This document shows positions 12,912-26,240 of a DNA stretch of 64,000 nucleotides, in pieces. Numbering within the stretch: position 1 is the first letter of the stretch; the number at the start of each line of letters is the position of its first letter. Position numbers and translations under genes: made by a program. The notes under the pieces are model-generated. The model saw nothing but the letters and a program-made list of their open reading frames with translations. It was not told the DNA's origin and did not search any database. The stretch lies in the NCBI GenBank assembly GCA_018907035.1, contig JACCIC010000030.1, positions 398,501-462,500 on the forward strand, given 5' to 3'. Origin of the DNA: Sycobia sp. Sy_11 (Eukaryota; Arthropoda; Insecta; Hymenoptera; Epichrysomallidae).

Positions 12912-13467
12912 GTTTGACTTTGAAGAATATGCACAGGTTTCGCGCATGATCAAAATTCAGCTCGCACTTTAATAAGATTATTTACACAAATCGTTTAGCA
13001 TCGAAAAAACGTTAAGCGATTTATATATCTCGATTCTCGGTCATTATGATGTGTCGGGCGAAATTTTAACGGTTTTCAGAAACTATGAAATGCCCAAGTA
13101 TGTATATATAATTTGAATATTACTTTTTGGATTCAACTGCTATATTTGTAATGGTTGAACTCTTAAATTTGTAATCGGGGTCGGCACAAGAGTTTTTTAA
13201 TTTATCGGCAATTATGGATAATTTAGGTCAAAATATTTCGTACGCCTTGGGGATTTTTATAAAAAAAGTTCAGTTTTCAACGCGATATTGGTGTCCAATA
13301 TATGTCATTGGCAAAGTTCAATATATTTAAAAAATTAAAGAACTATACGTATGTATAGTTTAAGTTTTGCGAAGTCAATGATATAAATCAAATTTCTATT
13401 CTATAAATCATGCGTTTTTCAAAAGATTCGAAGAGGTAATGGAAACCGCAAAATCTTAAACCAAATC

Positions 13468-13470
<3 letters not shown>

Positions 13471-13513
<43 letters not shown>
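13471..13513. repeat. (TA)n array, 43 bp
   Basis: Uninterrupted TA repeat, mwh intron 2. Confidence 0.97.
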
Positions 13514-13515
<2 letters not shown>

Positions 13516-13991
13516 ATTTATATTTAGGTTTTATTATTTAATATGTAACAGAAATTTGGCTAGTTCCTATATCGTTAACATCAGATTTTAGCAATGTAAA
13601 ATGGCATTTTCACAAAAAAAAACCGTAAAAGTTGACGCAGGATCGTTAAAAAGTAAAATTTCATAAAATGAGAGGAAGTGGTGCTTATTATCGTATGAGA
13701 AACATAAAAGAAAAAAAATGTAATTTTGCATTTATGACGTTTAGCAGAAGTATTAATGGTCACTTTCCCCGTAACCTGATTTTCTTCGCGTCGTTTCATT
13801 TTATTTAGATTTGGTAATCGATGAGTGTTTTTATTATTATTATGATTTACAGCTTTCCGCATAATATATGGCTTTAGAAATCTATATCGTAATACAATGG
13901 ATATTCGTACTCAACAATTGAAAAAAAAGGAAATTTTTCATCGTCCGATACATTGGGTTCATAGAAAGCAGGATGTAGCTTTTTGCTGTCT

Positions 13992-13993
<2 letters not shown>

Positions 13994-14036
<43 letters not shown>

Positions 14037-14072
14037 CATAATAAGTAGAAGAAGAAGAAGAACAGCAACAAT

Positions 14073-14159
<87 letters not shown>

Positions 14160-14168
14160 AATAATAAC
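13994..14168. repeat. Compound trinucleotide array (ATA)n-(GAA)n-(CAA)n-(ATA)n
   Basis: About 14 ATA units are followed by a short GAA run, AACAGCAAC, then roughly 29 uninterrupted CAA/ACA units and again ATA units. The array lies in mwh intron 2. Long apparent reading frames here are only read-through of the repeat in all frames. Confidence 0.95.
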
Positions 14169-15090
14169 ACCAACGACAACAATAATAATAAGATAATAAT
14201 AGTAACATAAAGTAAATGAATAGCGTCGGCGACGTGAAAGCAAATTGAAAACCAAAGTCGTACTTAATTATGGAAATCCAATTATAGAAATGATAATAGA
14301 AATGAATGTTCATTTTGTAATCAGTAAACTGAATGTCTTGAGAAATTCTTTTTTAGCAATAAAAAAAAATTCTCAGACTGTCAACTAGATAAATGGTAAA
14401 TTTACGTACTTCTCATTTTTTCGATCAATAATTATAGTAATAATATTATAACAAAGAAAGAATTCATACACTGAAATTTTTCCCCTATAATTCGCAAACA
14501 ATTATCTAAAAAATTATTTTATTATTATAAAATAAATTATCTATTTCCTTAAAATAAAAAATTTCGATAGTTTTACTAAAATGAATGCTTTGCAAATAAA
14601 TATTTTCTTGATTCACGTAAGATTTATTTGGATTAGTTGCTTATTTTACACTGTAATTCAACCGGATAATTATTTTTCAGTCCACATTGCTTTAATCAGT
14701 GCTGTCTTTACAAGCTCTGGTCGTATGTTGTAGCTTTTGTGAAAGTGCAAAAGCTGATTTATTCAAAAAAAAAAATTCTTTTCTTTTCTTAACGGTCGAT
14801 AAATTCATATATGTAAACTTCTTTTAAATCTCATGTAAATTAATTTAAATACATTATGATTTAAAACATCCGATCTCAATAAATTACTTTTTTTTTCGCT
14901 GTAGTGAAAAAAATTTTTTGTTAAAAAATAAATTAACCGAAGGAAAAGAGACACTGGAAAAGAAGTTTCGTCAGTTTACAACGTTTAATCATTATTTTTT
15001 ATGCTGAAGTGTATTATACTTTTTAATTAGTTATTTTTAAGCGATTAGTGCCAGACCAATAATATGACCGTTTTTCGGCCTATTCTATAA

Positions 15091-15093
<3 letters not shown>

Positions 15094-15140
<47 letters not shown>
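15094..15140. repeat. (TA)n array, 47 bp
   Basis: Uninterrupted TA repeat, mwh intron 2. Confidence 0.97.
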
Positions 15141-15141
<1 letters not shown>

Positions 15142-16206
15142 CTGGTCGTAATATTTAATTCAGAATAATTAAGAAACTATAATTTGCGGATATCAATTCT
15201 TAAATCCTTTTTGACCGGAAATGTTATTCAATCCCACGTTATGAAAATCACGGGATTTCGTTTAAAAACAACAGTCCTCAAACTATATGTCTATTGTATC
15301 AAACGCGATAGCTTTGGAATTAAAAAGTCTTGTAGATTGTAAAGCTTACATGGGTTCAGTAGTTAAAGTCTCGCTCAATTTAGACCAAATCTCCAAATTT
15401 GGGAGTCTTGTTTTGGTAGTGTATAATGATAACAGATTGCACTGGTGAAAGATCAATTTCGGTTTTAAAATTATTATTGGGGGGTTGTTATACAAAAATA
15501 AAATGTTACAGGATAGACTAAATTGTTCGGAACTTATGTATGTATAGAGTGATATTTCTATATTTGAAGGGGACAAAACGTCTTTTGACGAAATAGTTAA
15601 GTATTCAAAGAAAAAACAATTAGAGAACAACGTTAATTTCATAATTACGGGACGTCTTTAACGTTTTGCCTTATCTGAATTTTTTATTTGAAAATACAAA
15701 ACTAAATCTGTGCAATGATACTCGGGCTTCTCGTAATCGTGCCTCTATGCTAAGGACGGCCCTGGATTTTACTTCGCCGTGAATTGACCGACGGAGCAGT
15801 TTTGGAGTTAAAGTATTATTATTATGTACACGCACGTTTTATTCTCGTTTTTAAAGTCATTTTTCTTTCGAGAAAGTCTATATTAGTATTTATACAGGGT
15901 CATTCAATTGTCCATCCGCACGCGCACGGCATTTTCGTCAAACGGCGAAAAAACGGCAAAAAAAACAAAAAACAAAATTAATAAAGCAAATAACTGAATA
16001 AAGAGAATATTCGAGGGTCCAACTCTCTCTTTTTCTCTTTTTTTCTCGTCCCCCCCTCTCTCTCTCTCTCTCTCTCATCGCGAATCCACTAACCGAAAAA
16101 AAAAATCCGCAGCGATATCTTAACCAAAGCACCGCAAGGTTATAAAAATAATCCTGTTATTCGAAGGTTTGTTAACACCAAAACGCTCCGCACGCCCGCG
16201 AAATAA

Positions 16207-16208
<2 letters not shown>

Positions 16209-16249
<41 letters not shown>
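16209..16249. repeat. (TA)n array, 41 bp
   Basis: TA repeat, mwh intron 2. Another of 39 bp lies at 16417-16455. Confidence 0.97.
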
Positions 16250-16254
<5 letters not shown>

Positions 16255-16414
16255 AGGAGGAAACGAGCCAAAGCATCGCCGGCTCGCGCTCTTATAGAGA
16301 GAAGCCGTCGGTCGAGCAGATACTTATAATCTCGCGAGGAATTATGCGCGCAGATGCGTAATAACGGTGCAGCCGACGCGGCCGTTTTCTGGTTTTACGA
16401 ACTATATAAGTATG

Positions 16415-16460
<46 letters not shown>

Positions 16461-16641
16461 TATATATGTATATAGGTATATATTTAATAGGCTTTTGTGC
16501 CACTTTAAAAGACGTCTCCTTTTCTTTATTTCTATATAACCCGCGCGGAGAAAGCAGCCACGAACGCGCGGTATACAAGCTTAAGCACCGCCATCGCAGA
16601 AGCGCAATAATGTCGTCGTCCTGTTGCTCTCTGTGTATTTG

Positions 16642-16665
16642 TCTCTCTCTCTCTCTCTCTCTCTC
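16642..16665. repeat. (TC)n array
   Basis: TC dinucleotide repeat in mwh intron 2. Confidence 0.9.
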
Positions 16666-17158
16666 CTACCACGTCGTTTTTCTCGCGGCTGATGATGTGC
16701 AGACTCCGCGCTATCGACCTGCTTCGCGGTGTCTTAGTCCGCGTACGTAGCGGCATTACGGAAAATTACACACACACACACACACACATGTTTTCTCGCA
16801 TTTTCAAAGAATTGCTTAATTACGGTTAACGAGACGTCACACGAATTGCTGCGCAATTTGAAAGAAAGCGCGTGCCGAGCTATTTTCCGCGCACCTAAGC
16901 ATTGGCTTTTAACGTTTTAACGATTGCGTTACAACTGAGGACGGTGAGCTTTGCAGACGTGCCCCAAACGAAGACAAATTTTAGAAATTAAAAAGAATTT
17001 TATTTCGGTCTTGCCGCGAAAGAAACCTCTGGCATGGATGATTTTATAAATTGTAGTTGTAAATTTCGTTGGCAACTCGATGATAACATTGTAAGGCGAC
17101 GGCTTGATAAGCCTTTGGATTTACAAGGAAAAGTCTTTTTTGTTCGGAAAATCTACTC

Positions 17159-17161
<3 letters not shown>

Positions 17162-17204
<43 letters not shown>
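17162..17204. repeat. (TA)n array, 43 bp
   Basis: TA repeat, mwh intron 2. Confidence 0.97.
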
Positions 17205-17206
<2 letters not shown>

Positions 17207-17525
17207 ACAGAATGAGGTTCTTCAAGATGCTCCGAATAATAAGCTTCAGTCTCAGTAGTGATTTTTTTTATTTCACAATCCACTTCTTCGGGTTTGGAGA
17301 CGAGAAATAATCAGAAGGGAGTTAGAAATCTGGTCAGCCAGTTTTTTGTTTTGTTTTTTTTTTTTGCATGGCAACTAAACACGTACATACTCGTTCATTG
17401 TCCTCGATGAAATAAGCACTTTTTCCTTCGCTAATCGAGGTCATTTCCGTTTCAATATAATGCCAAATCTGTCTAACGGTGGTAACTAATATTCATCGAT
17501 GATCAGTGACGTTTACTCTTTTTCA

Positions 17526-17529
<4 letters not shown>

Positions 17530-17582
<53 letters not shown>
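17530..17582. repeat. (TA)n array, 53 bp
   Basis: TA repeat, mwh intron 2. Confidence 0.97.
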
Positions 17583-17585
<3 letters not shown>

Positions 17586-18740
17586 GTCAATGAAAGGGCA
17601 TTATCCAGTATTCTATATTATCGAGTTCATTTATACAATTGTGGCTGGAACATTTCTAGAGCGATAATTGGCCTCGCGGCATCTCGCGACACTCGGACGC
17701 ATTTTTTATTTAAGCGCGTATCGATAAAAAACGCAAAATGTATGCGCTCGGTCGGAAGATACCTATCTATTATAATCTCGGGCAAATCGGGTACTATTCG
17801 ATCTTCGATTATTCCATTATCGTTCAAGTTCCGATTCAACCTGAAGGACTAGTAATTTGGTGGTCCGTGTTCAAATCTCGGTCTCGGCCGCTTGAAACAA
17901 GCACCGCTTTAATTCCCTACATGTGCTTTGTTCACGAACACATCGTAGACCTCCGTCGCTGATTAGCACCGGTATTTGGAAGCATAAATAGAGCGACGGT
18001 AAATAATAATAATAAAAAAAATAAATAAATAAAAAAGAAATAAACAGACAAGAAACCACCGAGGGAAGAAGGACACTACGGCGACAAAAACAGTACGGTC
18101 ACGATCTTGGATAGGGCGATATTAATCGTATACAGGCGAGATCTCGACTTTCTTGCAATGATGCGGTTGACATCCAGGAAATTTTGACGCCAACGCCCGA
18201 GGCATCGCGGTAGCTGTCAACGGAAGCAATCGCAACGTCGCGAAACAGGCGCTTCGACCGGCAGATTCGTTAATTCTGATCCGTCGACTATACGCACGGG
18301 ATGCCCAGCGTAGCCGGCGAAATCATTTCAATTTCGCGACTTAGGTTCACTGATCGCGACGATATTATTCGGTTCGTTAATATTGCCGTTAATGCCGATG
18401 CAACGATTGAACTCGATGGTCTGGACTCTTCATTGGTATCTGCCAAGCCGCCTCTCGGTACCGGTAGCGGTGATTTTTGTTTCGCGTTGCGTAAAGGGCG
18501 ATGCTCGAGACGAGTATACGGAATTCACACTTTTCCATTCCCGTTTTACTCTGTGAATTTTAGGATGTTAACCGATAGTTTGATTGGCTATTGATCAACT
18601 AAATGAACGAACGCGCAGCTTGCTATTCTTCCCTCTATCCCTCCACCCTCTCCCACTCAACATCGTATCGAACCAATCCCATTGGAAATCTGGGCCGCCG
18701 AGAGACGGCGCCAAGAAGCAAAAGTCAAAGTTATTCTTAC

Positions 18741-19120
18741 CTGGGAAAGGCGAGCTTGAGGTCGGCCTTGAGCTTGTTGAGCAGCTCGCTGACGGAGGTG
18801 AACTGCCTCAGGGTCATCTCGCCCGCGTTGCCCCCCGACGCGTAACCGGAGCTCGAGCTCGTGCAGGTCGAGGGTAGCGTGCCCTGATTGTTGTTGCCGC
18901 TGCCGCTGTTGCCGTTTGCGCTGCCGTTGACGTTGCCATTATTGTTGCTGCCGTTGTTGTTGTTGTTGTTGTTGTTGCTGTTGTTGTTGCTGTTGCCACC
19001 GTGACTGTTGCCGTTACTGCTGCCGCTGCTCTCCTGCTGCCCGCTCAGGGCCCGCTTGCCCCAGCGTCGCAGCGCGATCGCGTAGTCCTCGGCGTTGTAG
19101 GTGGGCGGCCTCAGGCGCTC
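18741..19120 (-). CDS. mwh: multiple wing hairs (mwh), coding exon 2: N-terminal motif, Asn/Ser/Gly linker, start of GBD
   Basis: The acceptor is TTCGCAG ending at 19121 and the donor is TTTCCCAG|GTAAGA at 18741/18740. The 380 bp run from phase 0 to phase 2 and encode residues 22-147 plus two bases of Ser148. It opens with ERLRPPTYNAEDYAIALRRW, a conserved-looking motif that continues GKRALSG. A low-complexity Asn/Ser/Gly linker follows (about residues 49-101), including an uninterrupted run of eight Asn coded by AAC repeats. A Ser/Thr-rich stretch leads into EMTLRQFTSVSELLNKLKAD and LKLAFP, the start of the GBD/FH3 region. Splicing to exon 3 gives FPSFVQEF, which restores a continuous domain across the junction and supports both splice sites. 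The coding repeat is a candidate length polymorphism. The frame is unambiguous, because the other two minus-strand frames do not join to the neighbouring exons. Confidence 0.88.
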
Positions 19121-19921
19121 CTGCGAACGCAGACGAATCGAGCGTTGTAATATTATGTCTGACGACCATCGTTTGTCGTACTATATTGCGCGAAAGGGGA
19201 ATGCTCTGGGAGGGGGGGGGGGGTCGAACGATATAAGTATACGCCAATGGAATGGAGAAATTTCCTCTGGTTAACGATGTACATGCCAGGGTCGTCTTTG
19301 TATAGGGATCAGTGACTAGAGATCCGACCATCCGGAGATCCCTCTTTGCCGGGTAAAGAATGTAGGAATAAATGATATTTCTTGAATGAGCTTGAGACCA
19401 ATATTATGCTACTTATCCAATAAATCATTCTCATGAAGAAAAAAAAACAAATGACTAATGAGTAATATTTTTCAAATATTATGTTTTATTTCATTGTTTA
19501 TACACAGTGCTATCAGTTACATCGGACAAAGAAATGGTTGTCGGCTAGCTATATATATATATATATATAGGGTTCTCCTGAAGTGTAGGCCTCAAGCTCC
19601 ACCAACGTCAAAGGCGACCCTTTGTTCATATCGAAGGTGTCGAAAGTTGAATCAGGATATAATACTGGCATTCGATCATACGATGATGGCATCATTTTAT
19701 AGAAGATAACGGGAAAATAATTAATCACCAAAAATAACTGGAGAAACGTTAAGATAAGAGATGGAATGTCAAATGTTTATATGTTAATAAAAATTTATTT
19801 TGTAAGAGACCGAAACATTAACACTATAATGTTCGTAATTATATTATCATATTTGTATTTCAATGGCTAGGATATTTTCGTAATTGATAGTCAAAGAACT
19901 TATTCAGGTTATATTGGTATG

Positions 19922-19924
<3 letters not shown>

Positions 19925-19962
<38 letters not shown>
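19925..19962. repeat. (TA)n array, 38 bp
   Basis: TA repeat, mwh intron 1. A 20-bp array lies at 19550-19569. Confidence 0.97.
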
Positions 19963-19970
<8 letters not shown>

Positions 19971-20550
19971 TTCGATAAAATTCCTTGCACATACGATCAT
20001 TCTTCATTATAGAATCACTATAGATCATGCTCGATAATGATCTTTGTAATAAAAATTTTCAATTCTTAATTTTATCATAGTTCTGTTCAATAAAATTTTA
20101 CGTAATTTTTATTATTAACCACTCTCTATGTGTTAGTCTTAATATTTATATGTTAAAATTGTATACATTACATATATTCAAATACATTTAGAAAAATTCA
20201 TTATTATCAATTCTAAAATCGTTATATTTATACGAATTCTCAAGTATTTATATCTTTGTGTTCTTTTAACGAGCCATTCTTTATTGTATTTTAGTTCTTA
20301 TTTCATTTACAATAGGAGTACCATAAGTTAAGGAGAAATTAGAAAGCTGTGGTTTTTGTCCAGGTATATCGTTCAAAAATAATTCTTTTGAGCGTACATG
20401 CTAAAAACCGTAATGACAGTTTTTTTTAATGTTTTTATCACGATCAAGTCTTTGGTTTGGCTACGGGCCATTATTGAATTTCCGAGTTTCTTATATAGAG
20501 GTAACGATACACGCAGTAATTTTTTATATTTAATTAATGTAATGATGTAT

Positions 20551-20584
20551 TACACACACACACACACACACACGCGCGCGCGCG

Positions 20585-20624
<40 letters not shown>

Positions 20625-20646
20625 AACGCAGACACACACGCACACT
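20551..20646. repeat. Compound (CA)n-(CG)n-(CA)n-(GA)n-(CA)n array
   Basis: Consecutive CA, CG, CA, GA and short CA blocks form one composite tract in mwh intron 1. The CA-CG-CA part is alternating purine-pyrimidine and therefore prone to Z-DNA. Confidence 0.95.
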
Positions 20647-22113
20647 CTTTGTTTCCTCTATATAATATCAATTCAATACGGGTACTGTATTTTCGTTGAT
20701 AATTTTTTTTTTCAATCGAGAAAATTGATTATCGATGTATTAATAAAAGTCTAACTGAAGAGGCGACAAAAGTACGAAAGTATAGAAAAGGTACAGGAAA
20801 AAGTAACGATCGGAGTGCAGACGGCATCGGTGAACACGTAATCCTGACAGTTCTCTATAGATAGCGTAGGCGCGTAAGAATATTTATAAAAAAAAAAAAT
20901 CAGATTCAATATTTGAACGAGTGTAATGTGGCTCGTGAAAAATGTTTCATATGTCAAAGTATAGTAATAACCTATAATCCGAAGAAAAACTTTTCTACGT
21001 GATGCAGTTTTTATTCGTGCACAACGCGGGCCCAGATGTATTTGTAGTAGAACGAAAAATTAGCCGATGTTGCCCGACGATCGCACAAGTCATCCGGAGG
21101 ATGAGCGAAGACGGCTCATACAGAGGCGACGGGTAGTTATTAAAGCCACGCGCCTCCTTTGATCGTAGATCGATGCTAATTCTAATTTTTTTTTTTTTTT
21201 TTTTGATATCTGCTCGACATCGAGGGTTAAAAACTTTCTTACAGGCGAATTTGTCTCATTTTCCTTTTCTCGTAATTTTGTACAGTTGTTATATTATAGC
21301 GATGTCGATTACGTGATAATAGTTGCAGTGATAGAAAAATAGACTGTTTACGAATTTTATATACCTTCTTATGTATTTAACAGCGTTTTGTTTTATAATA
21401 ATCTTATATACCATCATCAGGACTCAGGTATATGTGACGTATAGGTGACGTCAGGACTCACGTGTATTCCATCGAGAGGCCATTGTCTCAGCGTTTGATA
21501 AAGCCTTTTATCATTATATATCTATTTTTCGTTATTTATTGTAAAAAAAAATAATAATTTAACCAACAATACATGTAACTGTATAACGTTGATTCAAGTT
21601 TGCACAGAGAAAGTATTATATATAGAGAAGACTTGTGAAAAACTTTCTTTTGATTAATGCCTAGAAATGCCTAGATAATTAATGCCTAGACAACTTGTGG
21701 CATTGCAAATGAATTCGAAATTCTGGAATCTCTACTAAACGACGGATTAAGTGGTGGAAAAAATCTTTGCGCAGCTGTATTACATATATAGATATTTTTC
21801 AATAGGTTAAAAATCCATCTCTAATATAGTCCATCCCGTATAAAAAACACCCTATAAAATTCGAACGTCCTGATTATAATCGCGAATTACAAAAAGTAGA
21901 AAAAAAAAACTAAAGAAACACCCCTCCCCCCTCTCCTCCGGCACCCTTGTGTACCGTGCACGACAGTCAGGCGGCGCCAGCCTCGTAATAAACGCCGCAG
22001 CCGCACCGTGTGAGGTAAATACAGCGCACCTGTGCGCGTATTATATGTGTATATAATGGGGAGGCGAGCGCATCAGGTGTCCCATAAGGGGAACGAATTA
22101 ATCACGCTTCGTT

Positions 22114-22118
<5 letters not shown>

Positions 22119-22168
<50 letters not shown>
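22119..22168. repeat. (TA)n array, 50 bp
   Basis: First of four TA arrays within 650 bp. The others are 22231-22267, 22522-22543 and 22710-22753. Confidence 0.97.
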
Positions 22169-22173
<5 letters not shown>

Positions 22174-22229
22174 ATAAAAACCGATCGACGCGGGGTGCAC
22201 TTATACCGTATTATTAAATATTAAATATA

Positions 22230-22269
<40 letters not shown>

Positions 22270-22705
22270 TCGGCAGGCAAGATGGTGAGTAAGCGCGGTA
22301 GCGGCGGAGCCCCCTCGTCCCCCGGCCGTCTCTTCCATATTATATCGCTCGAACGAGACGAGAGACGCGCGGTTATAATACTGATATCATCGCGATATTA
22401 TAATATGTAACTTTTCGTCTTGTTTCTTCTTCCTTTTTCATCGTCTTCTATATAGGTGGTCGATACGAGTAGAGAGGCGCACCTCACATGAATATTTCAT
22501 CGCGTGCCTATGCGTTCTTTCATATATATATATATATATATATGAGCTTATTTTTCAATCCGCCCGAAAATCAATCCCTCCCTTTTCTCTTCCACTTTTC
22601 GTTGGTTGTATATAGATATAAACCGCGCGGCGCGGCGTATGGAAGAGATTCCGTATGAACCGTGAATTTTGGTCGATTGATCTTTTAATTATACTATATT
22701 ATACT

Positions 22706-22757
<52 letters not shown>

Positions 22758-23660
22758 CACATACTTTTGGAATGTTGAAATGAGTTCCGGGAAAGAGTCA
22801 GTCGCGCGAGCCGATTTTTCTCCGAAAGAGCCGCAGTCGCTGCGGCTTTCATTCCCAACGAGTTATTATATTGTCCGGCTTTCCTTTACAAGCCACGCAT
22901 AGCGACACGGGATTTTTAAACAGCATAGATAGGTGTATTCTAACGTATGTCGCGTTTATTACCCGCTGCTCGTTGAGCTTCGTTTAAAATGGGTATAAAT
23001 CGATGGGCACTTTGGTCGTTTCACAGAAGCGTCGCTTCGGCGCGTTTAGCTCTGGGTTACCTGTGGCGCTGGGCGCTGATACGTTAGGCGGACTAATTTT
23101 CAACGTACGATGCTTAATCGTACAGTAACGAATTTCTAATATAAAGATGCTCTAGTGAACCGCGGGAGTTGAATGTTGCGAAGAAATTAACGATCTAGTA
23201 TAAAAAAAGCCTTTTGATAAACAATATAATAACAATATATGTCATACTTTTAAAAGACAGTAATAAATCAATGGTTTTGTGATTCGTTCTAAAACTTAAG
23301 AAACATTCATTTATTATACGTTATCATTATTTTTCACATGGAATAATACAATTTTTACTATTAGAACGATCGTATGCATAAATATCATCAATCTGAAGAC
23401 CAACGTTTTTGATAAAAAGCCATTTTACGGATCTATACGTTTCTTACGGAAAAGATTAAATCCGCAAGAGCAGGTCGAACTTCCCCGCGTACGAGAAACG
23501 TAGCGTTGCCGATCGTTTTTCGTAAAAATAATTTTTACAGATCCGCCGCAGTAAACACGGACTGCACAATATTTATATCTTGTTCTACAAACAGACGATT
23601 TTCTCGCTCGCAAAACTGCTGATACAGCTCGACATTCTAAAGCTTAAAATCGAATTCGGC

Positions 23661-23688
23661 ACACACACACGCGCGCGCGCGCGCGCGG
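23661..23688. repeat. (CA)n-(CG)n array
   Basis: Compound alternating purine-pyrimidine tract in mwh intron 1. Confidence 0.9.
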
Positions 23689-24113
23689 ACACAGATGTAG
23701 GAGCGACCGCGAATTATTCAGAGCGTGAAAAGAATTCTTCTCGCTCCCTTCGCAAAGAAATTATCCCGTGCTGCCCTGTATATATAGACACTCTTCGAAA
23801 CGTTGTTTCTTAATTTTGCGCGCGTGCCTCCCCCCCCCCTCTCCGCGTTTCTTCGTTATTCGCTTTTTATTTCGTGGAAAAAGCCGGGAGGGCCGCCCGA
23901 TGCCGCACAACGCGCAATTATTCCGTTATGGTTGTCGGCGTTTTTCATCCGTACCCCCGACCCGAGTATACGTTGGGAGGACGGGTGGTGGGGGGTGGAG
24001 GGAGAGATCCAAAAAGCCGAGAGAAAGACAGCGGAGCAAAAAGCTCTGGATCGCCCGGTATTTAAGAAGCTGGAGAAATCGATCCTTTATAATATAGTCG
24101 TTCGGTGCAGAGC

Positions 24114-24116
<3 letters not shown>

Positions 24117-24160
<44 letters not shown>
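24117..24160. repeat. (TA)n array, 44 bp
   Basis: TA repeat, mwh intron 1. Confidence 0.97.
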
Positions 24161-24162
<2 letters not shown>

Positions 24163-25806
24163 TTTTATAGGCATGCGCTCGAATAAAAGGCCGTTCTTTT
24201 TGTTCGATTTTTAAAACAAAAACTAGAACTTCCACGGTGTTAATCGCTGCTGGGAAAGTTGGAAGAGGCCCAAAAAAAAACAGGCGAAGTTCGACGAAAG
24301 TCACGCGCGGATTTTAGTTTTAATTTAGCGCACGATTGCGATGGATAGTTCCGTCACGAGAAGATCGCAAAATTTTTCAAGACATTTCAAAGCCAATAGA
24401 AGAATTACGCGCAGATATCGAAACTGTCTGTATTTCTACTTATGAACTTTTGGAGGTCAATATTTTTCGACGGACGCGTTGTGTAAATTCGGAAAAAAAA
24501 CCAAATGGTCTCATTGGCGATCGGCAAGGGAAGTGGCCCGGGACAGTGCTCGACGTTTTATCCTCCGAAGGGAATCGAGTTTATAAAAATTTAAGAGAAC
24601 CAAAATGACAATGACCTGCGTCATTTAATCGTTCTCGTATGACGAATAACTTTAACTCTGCTATTGAACGAAGAGTTATAATTTTACTTGACAATTCAGA
24701 GAAAAAAGGTTATCTCTGACTTATCAATTGGAACGCACTATACTTGGCCTCGATTTCTGCTGAAAATATTTAACAATGCAGAAGGGACGACCGATTAGCA
24801 CTGCAGTACCGTTCGGAGCTCGTTACTGATTGATTATTTTTTAATTTTTTCATCTACATCTATCGATCATTATGAGTATGCATTAAAGGAAAAAAAGTTA
24901 TTTATGCCTTTTTTGTTTTTCTATTGAAATATAAGTATAATACGTTAAAACGAGCGCTACCAAATTTCTTCAAAGACCGACTGCACAGTGCGGGTCCCGT
25001 ACGAAATTCAAGGTCTTCGTGCCATCCGGTGCGCCCAATCAATATTTCAGGGTAGTATTAAACATTCTTTTTTCAATAGTTTTTACTCGTTTATAACGAA
25101 GTTTTTAAAGTGCGAGAAAAAAAATTACATTATCGCGTTATTGCTCGTTGTGCAACGAAGGATTTTTGGCGCGATAAAGTTTTATTATTGCCTTCCCGTT
25201 GCTTATAGTTGAAGTATGCTTGGATAATCGACGAGCACGCGGGACGCGCATCGCATGAGGGCTCGCTTTGCCCGACATCTCGTATTGAAATCTGGACGTT
25301 ACGCAAAATTCTGCGATAGACGGAAAATCATTAAAAACGTAATTATCTCTTCGAAGCCATCGGATTATAAACTGCTGTTTATTGAATTTTCTCGAACAAT
25401 GACTATGTCCATCTAAAGATTCAGCGGACCGAAAAACATACATAACGAACATAAAAACATAAGACGCCTCCTGTCCGCCCCGACCAAGGGGGAATTTACG
25501 AACATATATATTTATCGAATATATTTATTAGTGTGTCGATTATTAGCAACGATGTGATTCCCATATTATAGATATCTATACAACCTCACTTCGTTTACAC
25601 CAGACTACGAAGCAAAGGTGATAAAATGAAATAGGCCTTTGAAAAATATCTATTCACATACACATTCCTGATAAAAGTTCATAGTTATCAATATAATTCT
25701 TCGTGAATTTTTCCAGTGCTTCATTATATAGTGGCATTTCTCTCGAACCCCTCCCCCCACCTGGCACTGGCTCCCATCGCGCTCTATATATAGATGTCGC
25801 TAATCG

Positions 25807-25808
<2 letters not shown>

Positions 25809-25862
<54 letters not shown>
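25809..25862. repeat. (TA)n array, 54 bp
   Basis: TA repeat, mwh intron 1. Confidence 0.97.
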
Positions 25863-25865
<3 letters not shown>

Positions 25866-26206
25866 TGCGGCGGTAAATGAACTTCCGGCAACGAGGCAAT
25901 GCATCTAATACTATACATGTTTATTTAAACTCGCAATGTCACCTCGGCTCGGTTCTCGTAGCGTCATCGACGGCGCGGCGTCAAGCCTCTAAATTAAATT
26001 GCCACGCGAGAGGAGAAAAAGGAAGTTTAATATATATATACATCGCTAGATGAAAGCGGAGAAAAAGGTAGCGGCGGGGAGAGCAGAAATGGAAGGGTGA
26101 GGCGCGGCGCCGGCTGTTTACTCGGGTGGGATGAGATGCGTTAATCGGAAACTCCGTCCAGCCGAGAGCGTCGAACTCTCCGCGAGACGCTTTTCCGGAT
26201 TCTGTG

Positions 26207-26240
26207 TATATGTGTATATATATATATATATACACATATA
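26207..26240. repeat. Palindromic TA/TGTG array
   Basis: A 34-bp palindrome: TATATGTG, a central TA run, then CACATATA. Confidence 0.85.

Larger units (their letters stand above)
7844..18740 (-). other. mwh: mwh intron 2 (about 10.9 kb)
   Basis: The boundaries are GTAAGA at 18740-18735 and CGCAG ending at 7844. The interval 8000-11370 is unique AT-rich sequence in which I see no gene or repeat. From 11375 onward the intron is dense in microsatellites: TA arrays about every 0.2-2 kb, a CA-CG-CA array at about 11757-11791, a trinucleotide block at 13994-14168, and TC arrays at about 16055-16076 and 16642-16665. A CpG-rich unique patch lies at about 17640-18720 next to exon 2. Confidence 0.8.

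Noticed and set aside
13882..14313. Long frames giving poly-Cys, poly-Thr or poly-Val
   Set aside because: They are read-through of the CAA/ATA trinucleotide array in several frames on both strands.
17860..17890. GTTCAAATC resembling a tRNA T-loop
   Set aside because: The flanking bases do not form the 5-bp T stem and no A-box or acceptor stem is present upstream.
24336..24608. 90-codon plus-strand open frame in mwh intron 1
   Set aside because: It has reasonable composition but no motif, no splice support and no start context stronger than chance.
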